A DNA stretch of 64,000 bases, from positions 1-64,000 of the forward strand of contig NZ_ATYV01000018.1 of NCBI RefSeq assembly GCF_000427865.1. Direction: 5' to 3'. Source of the stretch: Corynebacterium sputi DSM 45148 (GTDB lineage Bacteria > Actinomycetota > Actinomycetes > Mycobacteriales > Mycobacteriaceae). Positions 9,959 to 18,782 of this stretch are shown in pieces. Each line of letters starts with the position of its first letter. The first letter of the stretch is position 1. A program made the translations under genes and the position numbers. The notes under the pieces are model-generated. The model did not search any database, had not been told where the DNA came from, and was given only the letters and a program-made list of their open reading frames with translations.

Positions 9959-10690
9959 CTAGGCGGAGACGAGCGTTCCGATGCTCTCGCCGGCAACTGC
10001 ACGGGCGATGTTTCCGTCGGTAAGCATGTTGAAGACGAGGATGGGCATCTCGTTGTCCATGCACAGGGAGAACGCGGTGGCATCGGCGACCTTCAGGCCC
10101 TTCTCGATGCACTCGCGGTGAGTGATCTCCGCGAACAGTTCAGCATCCGGGTTGGTGCGCGGATCTGCACTGTAGACCCCGTCCACGCCCTTAGCCATCA
10201 GCAGCACGTCGCACTCAATCTCCAGTGCACGCTGTGCGGCAGTGGTGTCGGTGGAGAAGTACGGCATACCCATGCCAGCACCGAAAATGACGACGCGGCC
10301 CTTCTCCAGATGACGCTCCGCACGCAGCGGCAGGTACGGCTCTGCGACCTGGGTCATCTGGATGGCAGTCTGTACGCGGGTGTCAATGCCCTGCTTCTCC
10401 AGGAAGTCCTGCAGAGCCAGGCAGTTCATTACGGTGCCGAGCATGCCCATGTAATCCGAGCGGGCGCGGTCCATGCCGCGCTGCTGCAGCTGTGCGCCTC
10501 GGAAGAAATTGCCTCCACCGATGACCACGGCGACCTCGGTACCGGAGCGGCTGATCTCCGCGATCTGACGGGCAACGTTCTCGACCACGTTCGGGTCGAC
10601 GCCGACGGCTCCGCCGCCAAACATCTCGCCACCGAGTTTCAGCATGACTCGCTTGAATCCTGCACGCTCTGAACTGTCTACCGGGCTCAC
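9959..10690 (-). CDS. pyrH: UMP kinase
   Basis: Phosphorylates UMP to UDP for pyrimidine nucleotide supply. The 243-aa product is a bacterial amino-acid-kinase-fold enzyme. It has [10 protein letters not shown] at the N-terminus, the glycine loop [11 protein letters not shown], the UMP-contact region [17 protein letters not shown] and [15 protein letters not shown]. The GTG start at 10690 is supported by AAGGAG 6 nt upstream. It lies between tsf and frr in the usual order, but a terminator separates it from tsf. Confidence 0.96.
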   Translation of the reverse strand: MSPVDSSERAGFKRVMLKLGGEMFGGGAVGVDPNVVENVARQIAEISRSGTEVAVVIGGGNFFRGAQLQQRGMDRARSDYMGMLGTVMNCLALQDFLEKQGIDTRVQTAIQMTQVAEPYLPLRAERHLEKGRVVIFGAGMGMPYFSTDTTAAQRALEIECDVLLMAKGVDGVYSADPRTNPDAELFAEITHRECIEKGLKVADATAFSLCMDNEMPILVFNMLTDGNIARAVAGESIGTLVSA

Positions 10691-10783
10691 GGGGTTCTCC
10701 TTCTGACGACGGAAGCAAATGCTCTAATGATCTCGGCCCGCGTCCACCGGCTCCGGTTCGGACGTGGCGACGGGCCCCGGACA

Positions 10784-10812
10784 AACTTACCCGCACACGG
10801 TGGTCTTATGAA
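10784..10812 (-). promoter_or_regulatory. Candidate pyrH promoter
   Basis: On the minus strand, TTCATA, then 17 nt, then TAAGTT. It lies just after the tsf terminator and before pyrH, where a new promoter is needed. The boxes are imperfect. Confidence 0.3.
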
Positions 10813-10823
10813 CTCACATGACG

Positions 10824-10860
10824 AAACCGCGGCTCCCGTCTATGACGGGAACCGCGGTTC
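10824..10860 (-). terminator. Terminator after tsf
   Basis: Interrupted hairpin: AACCGCGG with CCGCGGTT and inner CCCGTC with GACGGG. On the minus strand it is followed by TTTCGT. Confidence 0.7.
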
Positions 10861-10880
10861 AGTGTGGATCGGTTGGGGAA

Positions 10881-11708
10881 CTAGCCCTGGCCGACCTCGA
10901 AGCGTGCGAAGCTGGTCAGGGTGACGCCAGCGTCATCCATGACCTGCTTGACGGTCTTCTTGGAGTCGGAGACAGACGGCTGCTCGACGAGGACAACGTC
11001 CTTGTAGAAGCCACCGAGGCGACCTTCGACGATCTTCGGGAGTGCAGCCTCCGGCTTGCCCTCCTCGCGGGAGATCTTCTCGAAGACAGCGCGCTCAGCG
11101 TCGACACGCTCAGCCGGGACGTCTTCCTTGGTGAGGTACTGAGCCTTCAGCGCAGCGATCTGCATTGCAGCAGAGCGTGCGGCCTCAGCGGCGTCGTCGC
11201 CCTCACCGGAGTAAGCGACGAGCACGCCGACACCGGCGGGCAGGTCGGCTGCACGGCGGTGCAGGTAGACAGCGACGTTGTCGCCCTCGAGGGTGACAGC
11301 GCGGGAGAGCTCGAGCTTCTCACCGATCTTGGCGGAGAGATCCTTGGTGACCTCTTCGGCAGACTTGCCGTCGATGACCACGGCGTTGAGCTCATCGCGG
11401 GAGTTCGCGCCGGCTGCTGCGGCTGCTTCTGCGATGGTGTTCGCGAAGTCGATGAACTCCTGGTTCTTAGCCACGAAGTCGGTCTCAGAGTTGACCTCGA
11501 CCATGGTGGAACCGGAAACTGCGACCAGGCCCTCGGCGGCGGTGCGCTCAGCGCGCTTTCCGACGTCCTTGGCGCCCTTGATGCGCAGGGTCTCGACAGC
11601 CTTGTCGAAGTCGCCCTCAGCGTCGACCAATGCGTCCTTGCAAGCCTTCATGCCGGAGCCGGTGAGCTCGCGGAGCTTCTTGACATCGGCAGCGGTGAAA
11701 TTCGCCAT
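10881..11708 (-). CDS. tsf: Translation elongation factor Ts
   Basis: Nucleotide exchange factor for EF-Tu. The 275-aa product begins with the conserved [23 protein letters not shown]-like domain. It has the EF-Tu contact segment [11 protein letters not shown] near residues 75-85 and the C-terminal dimerisation region ([12 protein letters not shown]). It lies 52 nt downstream of rpsB, the universal rpsB-tsf pair. One copy of the repeated DNA word is embedded at 11555 as codons for Asp-Val-Gly-Lys. Confidence 0.97.
   Translation of the reverse strand: MANFTAADVKKLRELTGSGMKACKDALVDAEGDFDKAVETLRIKGAKDVGKRAERTAAEGLVAVSGSTMVEVNSETDFVAKNQEFIDFANTIAEAAAAAGANSRDELNAVVIDGKSAEEVTKDLSAKIGEKLELSRAVTLEGDNVAVYLHRRAADLPAGVGVLVAYSGEGDDAAEAARSAAMQIAALKAQYLTKEDVPAERVDAERAVFEKISREEGKPEAALPKIVEGRLGGFYKDVVLVEQPSVSDSKKTVKQVMDDAGVTLTSFARFEVGQG
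11555..11567 (-). repeat. GACGTCG-GA-AAGC word (inside tsf)
   Basis: Full match, in frame with tsf as GAC GTC GGA AAG C. Confidence 0.55.
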
Positions 11709-11760
11709 GTGTGGCTATTCTCCTTGTTTTCGTTGAGTTAACTTGGTCCGGAAACGGAGA

Positions 11761-12585
11761 CTACTCCGCGGCCGGAGCCTCTGCCTGCTCAGCTGCGGGA
11801 GCCTCGGCCGGGACGTCGCCCTCGACTGCGGTCTCGATCTCAGCTGCGACCTCTGCGTCTCCTGCAGCCTCGCGGGATGCGGCCAGCTCGCGCTCAGCGC
11901 GGGCGGCACGACCGGCATCGACGGCGGTGGAGATGATGCGGGTCAGGATGTTCGAGGAGCGGATGGCGTCGTCGTTGCCCGGGATCGGGAAGTCGACGTC
12001 GTCCGGGTCGCAGTTGGTGTCCAGGACAGCAACAACCGGGAGACCGAGCTTCTTAGCCTCGGCGATCGCGATGTGCTCCTTGTTGGTGTCGATGATCCAC
12101 AGTGCGGAGGGGATCTTGGACATGTCGCGGATACCGCCCAGGGTGCGCTCCAGCTTGGTGCGCTCACGGGTCAGCATGAGGATTTCCTTCTTGTTGCGAC
12201 CTTCGTAGCCGCCCTCAGCGGCTTCCATGGCCTGAAGTTCCTTCATGCGGGTAAGGCGCTTGCTGACGGTCTGGAAGTTGGTGAGCATGCCGCCGAGCCA
12301 ACGGTGGTTGACGTAGGGCATGCCGACGCGGTCAGCCTCGACCTGGACAGCTTCCTGGGCCTGCTTCTTGGTGCCGACGAACAGGATGTTGCCGCCGTGA
12401 GCGACGGTCTCCTTGACGAACTCGTAAGCCTCGTCGATGTAGGTCAGGGTCTGCTGCAGGTCAATGATGTAGATGCCGTTGCGCTCGGTGAAGATGAAAC
12501 GACGCATCTTCGGGTTCCAACGACGGGTCTGGTGTCCGAAGTGGACGCCTGCGTCGAGCAACTCGCGCATGGAGACAACTGCCAT
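11761..12585 (-). CDS. rpsB: 30S ribosomal protein S2
   Basis: Ribosomal protein of the small-subunit platform. The 274-aa product has all S2 signatures: [22 protein letters not shown] at the start, [23 protein letters not shown] and [19 protein letters not shown]. The C-terminal tail of about 45 residues is rich in Ala and Glu, typical of actinobacterial S2. It is the first gene of the rpsB-tsf operon. Confidence 0.97.
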   Translation of the reverse strand: MAVVSMRELLDAGVHFGHQTRRWNPKMRRFIFTERNGIYIIDLQQTLTYIDEAYEFVKETVAHGGNILFVGTKKQAQEAVQVEADRVGMPYVNHRWLGGMLTNFQTVSKRLTRMKELQAMEAAEGGYEGRNKKEILMLTRERTKLERTLGGIRDMSKIPSALWIIDTNKEHIAIAEAKKLGLPVVAVLDTNCDPDDVDFPIPGNDDAIRSSNILTRIISTAVDAGRAARAERELAASREAAGDAEVAAEIETAVEGDVPAEAPAAEQAEAPAAE

Positions 12586-12943
12586 AGTGTGTCAGGGAAG
12601 TCCTCACGTCCGACACCGTCTCTTACGGCGCCGCGGCTGCTCCCCTTCCTCGCTTTCTCTAGAAGTGGTTGTGCTTGTGCAGGTTCTCCCTGCACCCTGG
12701 CGCACCGTCGTTCGTCAACGACCCCTTGCGGGGCACCGCGTTGACGTGCGGATAAGCATGTGTGGTGCGCGCGAAGTCAGTCGGCTGGACGGATCCAGCC
12801 GTACTGCGCAGACAACCTTAGCGCCCCACCCCCTATTTTCGCTATTCGGGGCATGTTTCCACGGTCCAGGGTCTCTCCACATCTCACCGGCGTCGACGCG
12901 TCCGCACGCACCGCGACTGTGCGCCGTGACGTGAGATCTCTTT
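12586..12943. other. Intergenic region between divergent rpsB and the M23 peptidase
   Basis: 358 nt with no credible gene. It must hold the rpsB promoter and leader on the minus strand and the promoter of the M23 gene on the plus strand. I see no convincing -10/-35 pair and no recognisable riboswitch or conserved S2-binding leader. Confidence 0.6.
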
Positions 12944-13453
12944 ATGAAGCGCTTCCCGACGTCCCCATCTCCATCCCTCCCCGCCCCTCACGAGACCATC
13001 ATCCTGCTGTTGATCGTCTTTTCTGGGTTGATGTCCGCGATGCCACACGCACAGGCACAGGCACCTCATGTGCGGCCGGTACCAGGCCACGTGATCAAGG
13101 CATATGACCCTCCCGAGCAAAACTGGCTCCCAGGACACCGCGGAGTGGACTTGGCGGCCGGTGCCGGCACTCCGGTGCGCTCATCCAGCCCAGGAACCGT
13201 TCACTTCGCCGGCTCCGTTGCAGGCACGCCCACCGTGTCTGTTCGTCATGACGGCGGATTTCGGACGACGTATCAGCCAGTTCGTCCCTCCGTTGAGGCT
13301 GGCTGGGAGGTCGGCCGAGGTGAGGTGATCGGCGAGCTCGCTGATGACTCTCATCCGGGCCTGCACTGGGGCGCTCTGCGAGGACAATCGGACTACTTCA
13401 ATCCGTTGGACCTTCTGGGGCGACGCCCAATCGTCCTCAAACCAGTGAAGTGA
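12944..13453 (+). CDS. Secreted M23-family peptidase (Rv2891-like)
   Basis: A 169-aa exported LytM-like domain protein. An N-terminal signal peptide (hydrophobic TIILLLIVFSGLMSAM, then AQAQA) precedes a compact M23 domain. The first zinc ligands lie in HRGVDLA (His, Asp). The last motif reads PGLHWG, so the final His is present but the usual first His of HxH is replaced by Gly, as in the actinobacterial CLHWG subfamily. It may hydrolyse peptidoglycan cross-bridges or act as a non-catalytic activator. It is divergent from rpsB and convergent with xerC, as in mycobacteria. Confidence 0.85.
   Translation: MKRFPTSPSPSLPAPHETIILLLIVFSGLMSAMPHAQAQAPHVRPVPGHVIKAYDPPEQNWLPGHRGVDLAAGAGTPVRSSSPGTVHFAGSVAGTPTVSVRHDGGFRTTYQPVRPSVEAGWEVGRGEVIGELADDSHPGLHWGALRGQSDYFNPLDLLGRRPIVLKPVK
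12951..12963 (-). repeat. GACGTCG-GG-AAGC word (start of the M23 gene)
   Basis: Full match on the minus strand, within codons 3-7 of the signal peptide of the M23 peptidase. Confidence 0.65.
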
Positions 13454-13460
13454 GCTGAGG

Positions 13461-14396
13461 TTAGGATCTCGGGTGCGCCCTGTTGTGCACCTCGCGGAGG
13501 CGGTCGACCGACACGTGGGTGTAGATCTGCGTTGTCCCCATCGAACTGTGCCCAAGTAAGTCTTGCACCACTCGTAGATCCGCGCCCCCTTCGACCAGGT
13601 GTGTCGCGGAGGAATGGCGTAGCCCGTGCGGGGACAGGTTCACACCGGCGACCTCAGTGGCGCGATGTACGACGCGGCGGACTTGGCGCGCGTCGATGCG
13701 CCGCCCCCTAGCGCCAAGAAATAGTGCGTCGCCTGATTCAACAGTCGACCACACCTGCCGCACATCGAGCCACCGCTGCACCGCTTCTTTGGCGGGCTTC
13801 CCAAACGGCACGATCCGTTCCTTATCCCCTTTGCCGGTGACACGAATCGTAAGCCGACTCATGTCGACGTCAGTCACAGACAGTCCGCATATTTCACCTA
13901 CACGTACCGCGGTGGCATAGAGCAGTTCGATGATCGCGGAGTCCCTGACCGCTACTGGATCCACCTCTCCTTTGACGCCAAGTTTCTCCCACTCGTCCAC
14001 GGCAGCGGCGGTGAGGGGAGCAAGAGCTTCGCGGACTTGCTCTGCCGTCATGATGTCCGGGAGCTCCCTGGTCGGGGTTGGCGCTGCGAGTTTCACCGCT
14101 GGGTCAACCTCGAGGAGACCGGCATCGGTCGCCCACGAACAGAATCTGCGAATGGAAGTTGCGGCCCTAGCCATAGACGAACGGGCGATTCCCGAGGAAT
14201 GACGCTCGGCGAGATAGGTACGGATCACCTGGAGATCAAGTGCCTTCACTGTGCTGACTCGTGCCAATAACGGGGTGAGATCTGCACGGTACGCCTTCGC
14301 TGTCCTTTCAGACAGTCCACGAGCATAAAGGAGATGATCGAGGAAATCGCCGAGTATCGCGTCCATCTGCGCTGACAGTTCGGGTTCTTCTGACAT
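13461..14396 (-). CDS. xerC: Tyrosine recombinase XerC
   Basis: Site-specific recombinase that resolves chromosome dimers at dif, with XerD. The 311-aa product has the SAM-like core-binding domain (about 10-100) and the catalytic domain with a full set of residues: Arg165, Lys189, His257, Arg260, His283 and nucleophile Tyr292. ATG 14396 (MSEEPELSAQMDAIL) was chosen over a much longer open frame with no homologous sequence. It is located beside dprA-comM as in C. glutamicum. It is not a phage integrase: there is no att site or cargo nearby. Confidence 0.93.
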   Translation of the reverse strand: MSEEPELSAQMDAILGDFLDHLLYARGLSERTAKAYRADLTPLLARVSTVKALDLQVIRTYLAERHSSGIARSSMARAATSIRRFCSWATDAGLLEVDPAVKLAAPTPTRELPDIMTAEQVREALAPLTAAAVDEWEKLGVKGEVDPVAVRDSAIIELLYATAVRVGEICGLSVTDVDMSRLTIRVTGKGDKERIVPFGKPAKEAVQRWLDVRQVWSTVESGDALFLGARGRRIDARQVRRVVHRATEVAGVNLSPHGLRHSSATHLVEGGADLRVVQDLLGHSSMGTTQIYTHVSVDRLREVHNRAHPRS

Positions 14397-14568
14397 AAGA
14401 CCATTATCCAGGAATGACGGAGGGCGGCGGCGTCGGATCCGGAATTTCTTCCAGACCGCCCGACGCCACCGCCCGTGCCTCACCCATGATGCAATGCCTA
14501 CCCCGCAGGGACGATCGAACTGGGGCCAGCCCACCCCGTTACTGTTCGCTCTTAGGCTTGCCTGGCCT

Positions 14569-14596
14569 ATTCTACATAGCGACAATGAGTAAGCAA
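14569..14596 (-). promoter_or_regulatory. Candidate xerC promoter
   Basis: Minus strand TTGCTT, 16-nt spacer, TAGAAT. It lies in the 230-nt gap between dprA and xerC and would give xerC a leader of about 165 nt. Confidence 0.4.
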
Positions 14597-14626
14597 GTCC
14601 TAATTAAAATTTTTCCAGAGATACTT

Positions 14627-15778
14627 TCAGGCGTCGCCTTGGCCTGCGCGAATCCACCGTGAGCCGTCCCTTGCCACCAGTCCTTGTTCGGTCAGTGCCC
14701 CTAGCAGATGCACCGCCAGCGCCAGAGTGGTGCCGGCTTCCTCGGCTATCTCCGTGGCAGATGCGCTTCCCTGGGCCGGTACCGAATCATAAAGTCGAAG
14801 TTCGTTCCTGGAGAGCTTTTGCACAGGGTCAGCCGCCCAGGCCAGCTCCAGCTGCTCCTCATCGTCTGCCTGACCAATTCCGCGGGCTAGTGCCAGCACG
14901 TCATCGGGGCAGGTCACCAGCACGGCTCCGCCTTCCCTGATGGCGGCATGGCAGCCGGTGGACGACGCCGAGGTGACCGGCCCCGGCACAGCTCCAATCG
15001 GGCGGTTCATGTGGTTGGCCCATCCAATGGTGTTGCGCGCACCAGATCGCCAACCGGCCTCCATGATCACCGTCGCCGAGGTCATCCCCGCGACAAGCCG
15101 GTTCCGAGTGAGGAAGCGGTGGCGAGCCGGCCGAGTTCCCGGCGGGTATTCGCTCACCACAGCCCCGCCCTGCTCGGCGATGCGAGTGAACAGTGACTGA
15201 TTACGCGTCGGGTACCACTCCCCCGCACCGGATGCCATGAACACCACCGTGTGACCTTCCGATTCCACTGCGGCACGGTGCGCCGCGGTGTCAATCCCCA
15301 ATGCGCCACCGGAGACGATCGTCATGCCTGCCTTGGCGAGGCCCGCGCAGAACCTGGCCGTCATTCTCAATCCGTAGTCGGTAGCAGCGCGGGTGCCCAC
15401 GACCGCAGTAGAATCTGCCAATAGCCTTGGCAATTGCCCTCCCCGGATCCACAATGACCTCGGCGCAGCTGCCTCCCCGCCCGGCGCGGTGGAACAGTAG
15501 AAAGGTTCGATGCTTTCGGTGGGCCACTCTGCGTCTTCGGCGGTGACGAGTCGGAAGCCGTGGGCCGCGGCAGAATCGAGGTCCTCCTGCGCCAGGTCAG
15601 ATTCGTACCGGGATTCACTGGCACGAAGAAGGCGAACTGGAAGCGTGGAGTCGCGGCGGCGGACCCGGTCTGCGGTCTCCTCGGGACCGTATTTTCCTAG
15701 TGTGATGTTCAGGTCTGGGTTGGGGCCTTCGACCACGCGAGATAGGTATGCCCAGGCGAGTCGGTTTGGGTCAGTCAT
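14627..15778 (-). CDS. dprA: DNA processing protein DprA
   Basis: Binds incoming single-stranded DNA and loads RecA in natural transformation. The 383-aa product has the Rossmann-like DprA core: AVVGTRAATDYG, IVSGGALGIDTAAHRAA, SEYPPGTRPARHRFLTRNRL and EAGWRSGARNTIGWA. A C-terminal winged-helix-like domain follows (SVPAQGSASATEIAEEAGTT). Its start overlaps the comM stop by 4 nt (ATGA), showing translational coupling. DprA is widespread in non-competent bacteria, so its presence alone does not prove competence. Confidence 0.94.
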   Translation of the reverse strand: MTDPNRLAWAYLSRVVEGPNPDLNITLGKYGPEETADRVRRRDSTLPVRLLRASESRYESDLAQEDLDSAAAHGFRLVTAEDAEWPTESIEPFYCSTAPGGEAAAPRSLWIRGGQLPRLLADSTAVVGTRAATDYGLRMTARFCAGLAKAGMTIVSGGALGIDTAAHRAAVESEGHTVVFMASGAGEWYPTRNQSLFTRIAEQGGAVVSEYPPGTRPARHRFLTRNRLVAGMTSATVIMEAGWRSGARNTIGWANHMNRPIGAVPGPVTSASSTGCHAAIREGGAVLVTCPDDVLALARGIGQADDEEQLELAWAADPVQKLSRNELRLYDSVPAQGSASATEIAEEAGTTLALAVHLLGALTEQGLVARDGSRWIRAGQGDA

Positions 15779-17286
15779 GATTTCTCCGATCTGTTGTGCA
15801 GTGAGATGGCCTCGTCGACTTCTCCAAGTCCGGGTTGGTCTTTTCCTGCAAGGTCTGCGAGTGTCCAGGCGACGCGAAGGGTTCGGTCGACGCCGCGTTG
15901 GGTGATCTCACCGCGGCACAGTCGGTCGTTCATCCAGTACATCCCTTCGTCGTCGGCAGGGGCGTGGCGTCGGAGGACCGGTCCTGGAATGGCTGCGGTG
16001 TGGGTGCAGTAGCCCAGCGCATTCCAACGCTGCGCAGCCCGGTCTCGTGCAGAACCAGTGCGATCGCGGATGACCGCGGAGGATTCAGGGGCAGAGGAGG
16101 CAGTCAGCATTGCCCCTGGTGTGGGGTCGAGTTCGACTCGCAAGTCGACGCGGTCGAGCAATGGACCGGAGACGACTGATAGATGTCGGTGTCGTTCAGG
16201 TGCTGTGCAGACGCACTTGGCTGCTTCCTCAGCGCCGCAGCGGCAGGGATTAGCGGCAAGAACTAGTTGGCAGGCTGCAGGGAAAACCACTCGGCGTCGG
16301 TCCCGGTAGAGGACGACCTCACCGTTGTCGAGGACGACCCGAAGGCCGTCGAGAACTCGTCCGCTCATTAAGGACACTTCGTCGATGAAGAGAATCCCTC
16401 GATGTGCCAGGCTCACCGCCCCTGGTCGGGGAATGCCAGAGCCTCCGCCAAGCAGGGCCGCCGCGGTGACAGTGTGGTGGGGAGCGACGAAAGGAGGATG
16501 CTCGACAATGCGGGATTCTCCTCCAACCGAGCGCACTGCTGTTGCGGCCAGCCGGTCGCGTTCCCCCAACGGCGGCAAAATCCCCGGTAGCCGGGAGGCA
16601 AGCATTGTCTTGCCGGTGCCCGGTGGTCCGACGAGAAACAGGTGATGCCCACCGGCAGCGGCTACTTCAAGGGCCCGACGGGCTGTGGATTGGCCTCGGA
16701 CGTCGGCCATGTCGGGAACCTCAGCGGGCGGTTCTGGTTCCCGAAAACCCGGCCGAGTCAGCGGGGTGCCGACTGAGATCCACTCCCAGAGCTCCGCCAA
16801 CGACGACACACACAGAATCTCGATGCCACCGACCAATGCCGCCTCTGGCCCATTGTCCCGTGGCACGACGACAGTCCCGATTCCTGCGTCTTTGGCTGCA
16901 ACGACAGCAGGCAGCACGCCCGGGACTGATCGGACCGAACCGTCCAGGCCCAGCTCTCCGAGAAGCACCACCTGGTCCAGCAGTTCTTGACCTGACGGAT
17001 ACTCCGAATGCGCCAGCAACACTGCACTGACGATGGCTAGATCGAAAGCGGAGCCGTGTTTGCGAAGCGATGCTGGTGACATTGAGACGACGATCTTCGT
17101 CTTCGGCCACCCCAGCCCGGCATTTACTGCCGCAGTGCGGACTCGTTCGCGGGCCTCTGACACTGCTGTATCGCCCAGGCCACCAATTCGCATACCTGGC
17201 AAACCCCGGCCTACGTCTGCCTCGACCTGAACTAGGTGCCCGGTGACACCTTCCAATGCCATGGACAGCGCTCGTGCGACGGTCAC
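15775..17286 (-). CDS. comM: ComM/YifB-family AAA+ ATPase
   Basis: Hexameric branch-migration helicase that extends heteroduplex during natural transformation in competent bacteria. The 503-aa product has an N-terminal Lon-protease-like fold (about 1-175, SMSPASLRKHGSAFDL) and the Mg-chelatase AAA+ core. Walker A is GPPGTGKT at 220-227 and Walker B is GILFIDEV. A zinc-finger-like Cys cluster (CRCGAEEAAKCVC) and the C-terminal domain follow. The GTG start lies 2 nt after the yraN stop. yraN-comM-dprA forms a tight operon. Confidence 0.93.
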   Translation of the reverse strand: MTVARALSMALEGVTGHLVQVEADVGRGLPGMRIGGLGDTAVSEARERVRTAAVNAGLGWPKTKIVVSMSPASLRKHGSAFDLAIVSAVLLAHSEYPSGQELLDQVVLLGELGLDGSVRSVPGVLPAVVAAKDAGIGTVVVPRDNGPEAALVGGIEILCVSSLAELWEWISVGTPLTRPGFREPEPPAEVPDMADVRGQSTARRALEVAAAGGHHLFLVGPPGTGKTMLASRLPGILPPLGERDRLAATAVRSVGGESRIVEHPPFVAPHHTVTAAALLGGGSGIPRPGAVSLAHRGILFIDEVSLMSGRVLDGLRVVLDNGEVVLYRDRRRVVFPAACQLVLAANPCRCGAEEAAKCVCTAPERHRHLSVVSGPLLDRVDLRVELDPTPGAMLTASSAPESSAVIRDRTGSARDRAAQRWNALGYCTHTAAIPGPVLRRHAPADDEGMYWMNDRLCRGEITQRGVDRTLRVAWTLADLAGKDQPGLGEVDEAISLHNRSEKS

Positions 17287-17288
17287 TG

Positions 17289-17660
17289 TTAGTCCACCTC
17301 ACACAGGGTGAGCCGGTGTGGGCGCTCATGGACGTCAACTTCGGCCACGAAGAATCTAATGGCCGTGAACTTCTCGTCCCCAGCTGCCAGCCAGCAGGTG
17401 GCGGCTCGCCGCATGCGATGGATCTTTCCTGCTCCCACAGCTTCGGCGCCGTGCCCGAATCGAGCGCCGGAGCGACTTTTTACCTCAACGACCAATAGCT
17501 CAGATCCGCGATCGGCAAGAATGTCGATCTCGTCTGACCCGATATGGATATTCCTCTCGAGGATCCGCGCGCCCACCGATTCCAAGTAGTCGGCAGCTAA
17601 TGCCTCCCCGTACCTCGCGAGCTCCGTTCGCTGTGAGTTCTTTGCTGTCGCTTCGCCCAT
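17289..17660 (-). CDS. YraN family endonuclease-fold protein (UPF0102)
   Basis: A 123-aa protein with the PD-(D/E)XK-like fold of UPF0102. Visible motifs are RYGEALAADYLES, the acidic pair in SDEIDILA and VVEVKSRSG, which match the metal-binding D...E-x-K pattern. The biochemical role is not settled in the family; the link to comM and dprA suggests DNA processing. The ATG at 17660 is preferred because AGGGGA lies 7 nt upstream; a GTG 6 nt earlier would be too close to that site. Confidence 0.87.
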   Translation of the reverse strand: MGEATAKNSQRTELARYGEALAADYLESVGARILERNIHIGSDEIDILADRGSELLVVEVKSRSGARFGHGAEAVGAGKIHRMRRAATCWLAAGDEKFTAIRFFVAEVDVHERPHRLTLCEVD

Positions 17661-17706
17661 GTTCACTTCCCCTAGTCCGATGTGGAGGGTTCCTGGGTTG
17701 AGAATG

Positions 17707-17719
17707 GACGTCGGGAAGC
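17707..17719 (+). repeat. GACGTCG-GG-AAGC word (intergenic)
   Basis: Full match directly abutting the A/T run of the DUF2469 terminator. It shares a 15-mer with the copy at 6487. Confidence 0.7.
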
Positions 17720-17753
17720 AAAAAAATCCGCCGTCCCACGGCGGGGACGGCGG
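17720..17753 (-). terminator. Terminator after DUF2469
   Basis: Arms CCGCCGTCCC and GGGACGGCGG, followed on the minus strand by a run of seven T. Confidence 0.85.
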
Positions 17754-17781
17754 TACCGGTGGATAAATTCCGGAGTGTGGA

Positions 17782-18087
17782 TTAGTCCGGCAGGCGCAGG
17801 TCCTGCGTGTCGAGCTCCTCGATATTCACGTCCTTGAACGTGATCACTCTGACAAATCGAACAAAGCGCGCGGAACGGTACATGTCCCACACCCACGCGT
17901 CCGACATCCGCAGTTCGAAGTAGACCTCTCCCCCGGTGTTGTGCGGGATCAGCTCCACGGCGTTTGCCAGATAGAAACGACGCTCTGTCTCCACCACGTA
18001 GGAGAACTGGCTAATGACGTCCCGGTACTCGCTGTACAGGGACAGCTCGACCTCAGCCTCGTATCTGTCCAGGTCCTCTGTACTCAT
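17782..18087 (-). CDS. DUF2469 family protein
   Basis: A 101-aa acidic protein of unknown function, conserved in actinobacteria (Rv2901c-like). It has the family text [32 protein letters not shown] and [11 protein letters not shown]. It has no signal peptide or membrane segment. The start overlaps the rnhB stop by 4 nt, so it is translationally coupled to RNase HII. It is the last gene of the lepB-rnhB-DUF2469 run, and a terminator follows. Confidence 0.88.
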   Translation of the reverse strand: MSTEDLDRYEAEVELSLYSEYRDVISQFSYVVETERRFYLANAVELIPHNTGGEVYFELRMSDAWVWDMYRSARFVRFVRVITFKDVNIEELDTQDLRLPD

Positions 18088-18779
18088 CGAGCTTCCTCCA
18101 TGTCCGGTCCGTACTGCTGTAAGTGCTGTCGTTCAGCTTCTGCGACATTCGCGTAACTGAACCTATGTTCCAAGCTAGGCCCGAGCCGCACCATGGATTC
18201 CATGTGCGACGCCGTTCCGTAGCCCTTGTGCGCGGCGAATCCGTATCCGGGATGCTCCGCGTCAAGTGCCACCATAATGTGATCCCGCGCCACTTTAGCG
18301 AGGACACTCGCAGCCGCGATGCACCGCGCCGCCGCGTCACCTCCAATCACGGGCAAATGCGGTGCCCGTAACCCCTCGATCCGCCAGGCATCGGTGAGGA
18401 CGTAACCAGGTGCGGTTCCCAGTTTCTCCACTGCACGGCGCATGCCTGAGAGGTTCGCAGTGCCGACGCCTTCCCGGTCTATGTCCTGGGCGGAAATACT
18501 GACGACGGACCAGTCAATAGCCACTTTTTTGATCACTGGGTAGAGGCGCTCGCGCGCTGCCGGGGTCAGTTTCTTCGAGTCGGTTAGTCCACGAAGTTCC
18601 GGGATCACCCGGTCCGGGAGCATGCATGCGGCGACGACCATTGGGCCGGCGCAAGCCCCGCGGCCGGCTTCGTCCACTCCAGCTACAGGTCCAAGTCCAC
18701 GTTTGCTCAACGCGACTTCGAACATGCGGTCCTGCGCCAGTTTCCTCAGGCGGGGTGTCGGCAGCTCGATGAGGCTCAC
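18084..18779 (-). CDS. rnhB: Ribonuclease HII
   Basis: Cleaves RNA in RNA-DNA hybrids, including single ribonucleotides left in DNA. The 231-aa product shows the acidic active site: Asp36 and Glu37 in [12 protein letters not shown], Asp130 in [10 protein letters not shown] and Asp166 in [10 protein letters not shown]. The GTG start lies 3 nt after the lepB stop. It is in the same operon as lepB and DUF2469. Confidence 0.94.
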   Translation of the reverse strand: MSLIELPTPRLRKLAQDRMFEVALSKRGLGPVAGVDEAGRGACAGPMVVAACMLPDRVIPELRGLTDSKKLTPAARERLYPVIKKVAIDWSVVSISAQDIDREGVGTANLSGMRRAVEKLGTAPGYVLTDAWRIEGLRAPHLPVIGGDAAARCIAAASVLAKVARDHIMVALDAEHPGYGFAAHKGYGTASHMESMVRLGPSLEHRFSYANVAEAERQHLQQYGPDMEEAR

Positions 18780-18782
18780 GGG

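Noticed and set aside
12586-12943. Structured RNA in the rpsB leader
   Set aside because: GC-rich sequence gives many weak hairpins, but none matches a known leader and I cannot fold it reliably by eye.
13461-14396. Phage integrase marking a prophage
   Set aside because: The recombinase is the housekeeping XerC in its normal place beside dprA; no att repeats or phage genes nearby.
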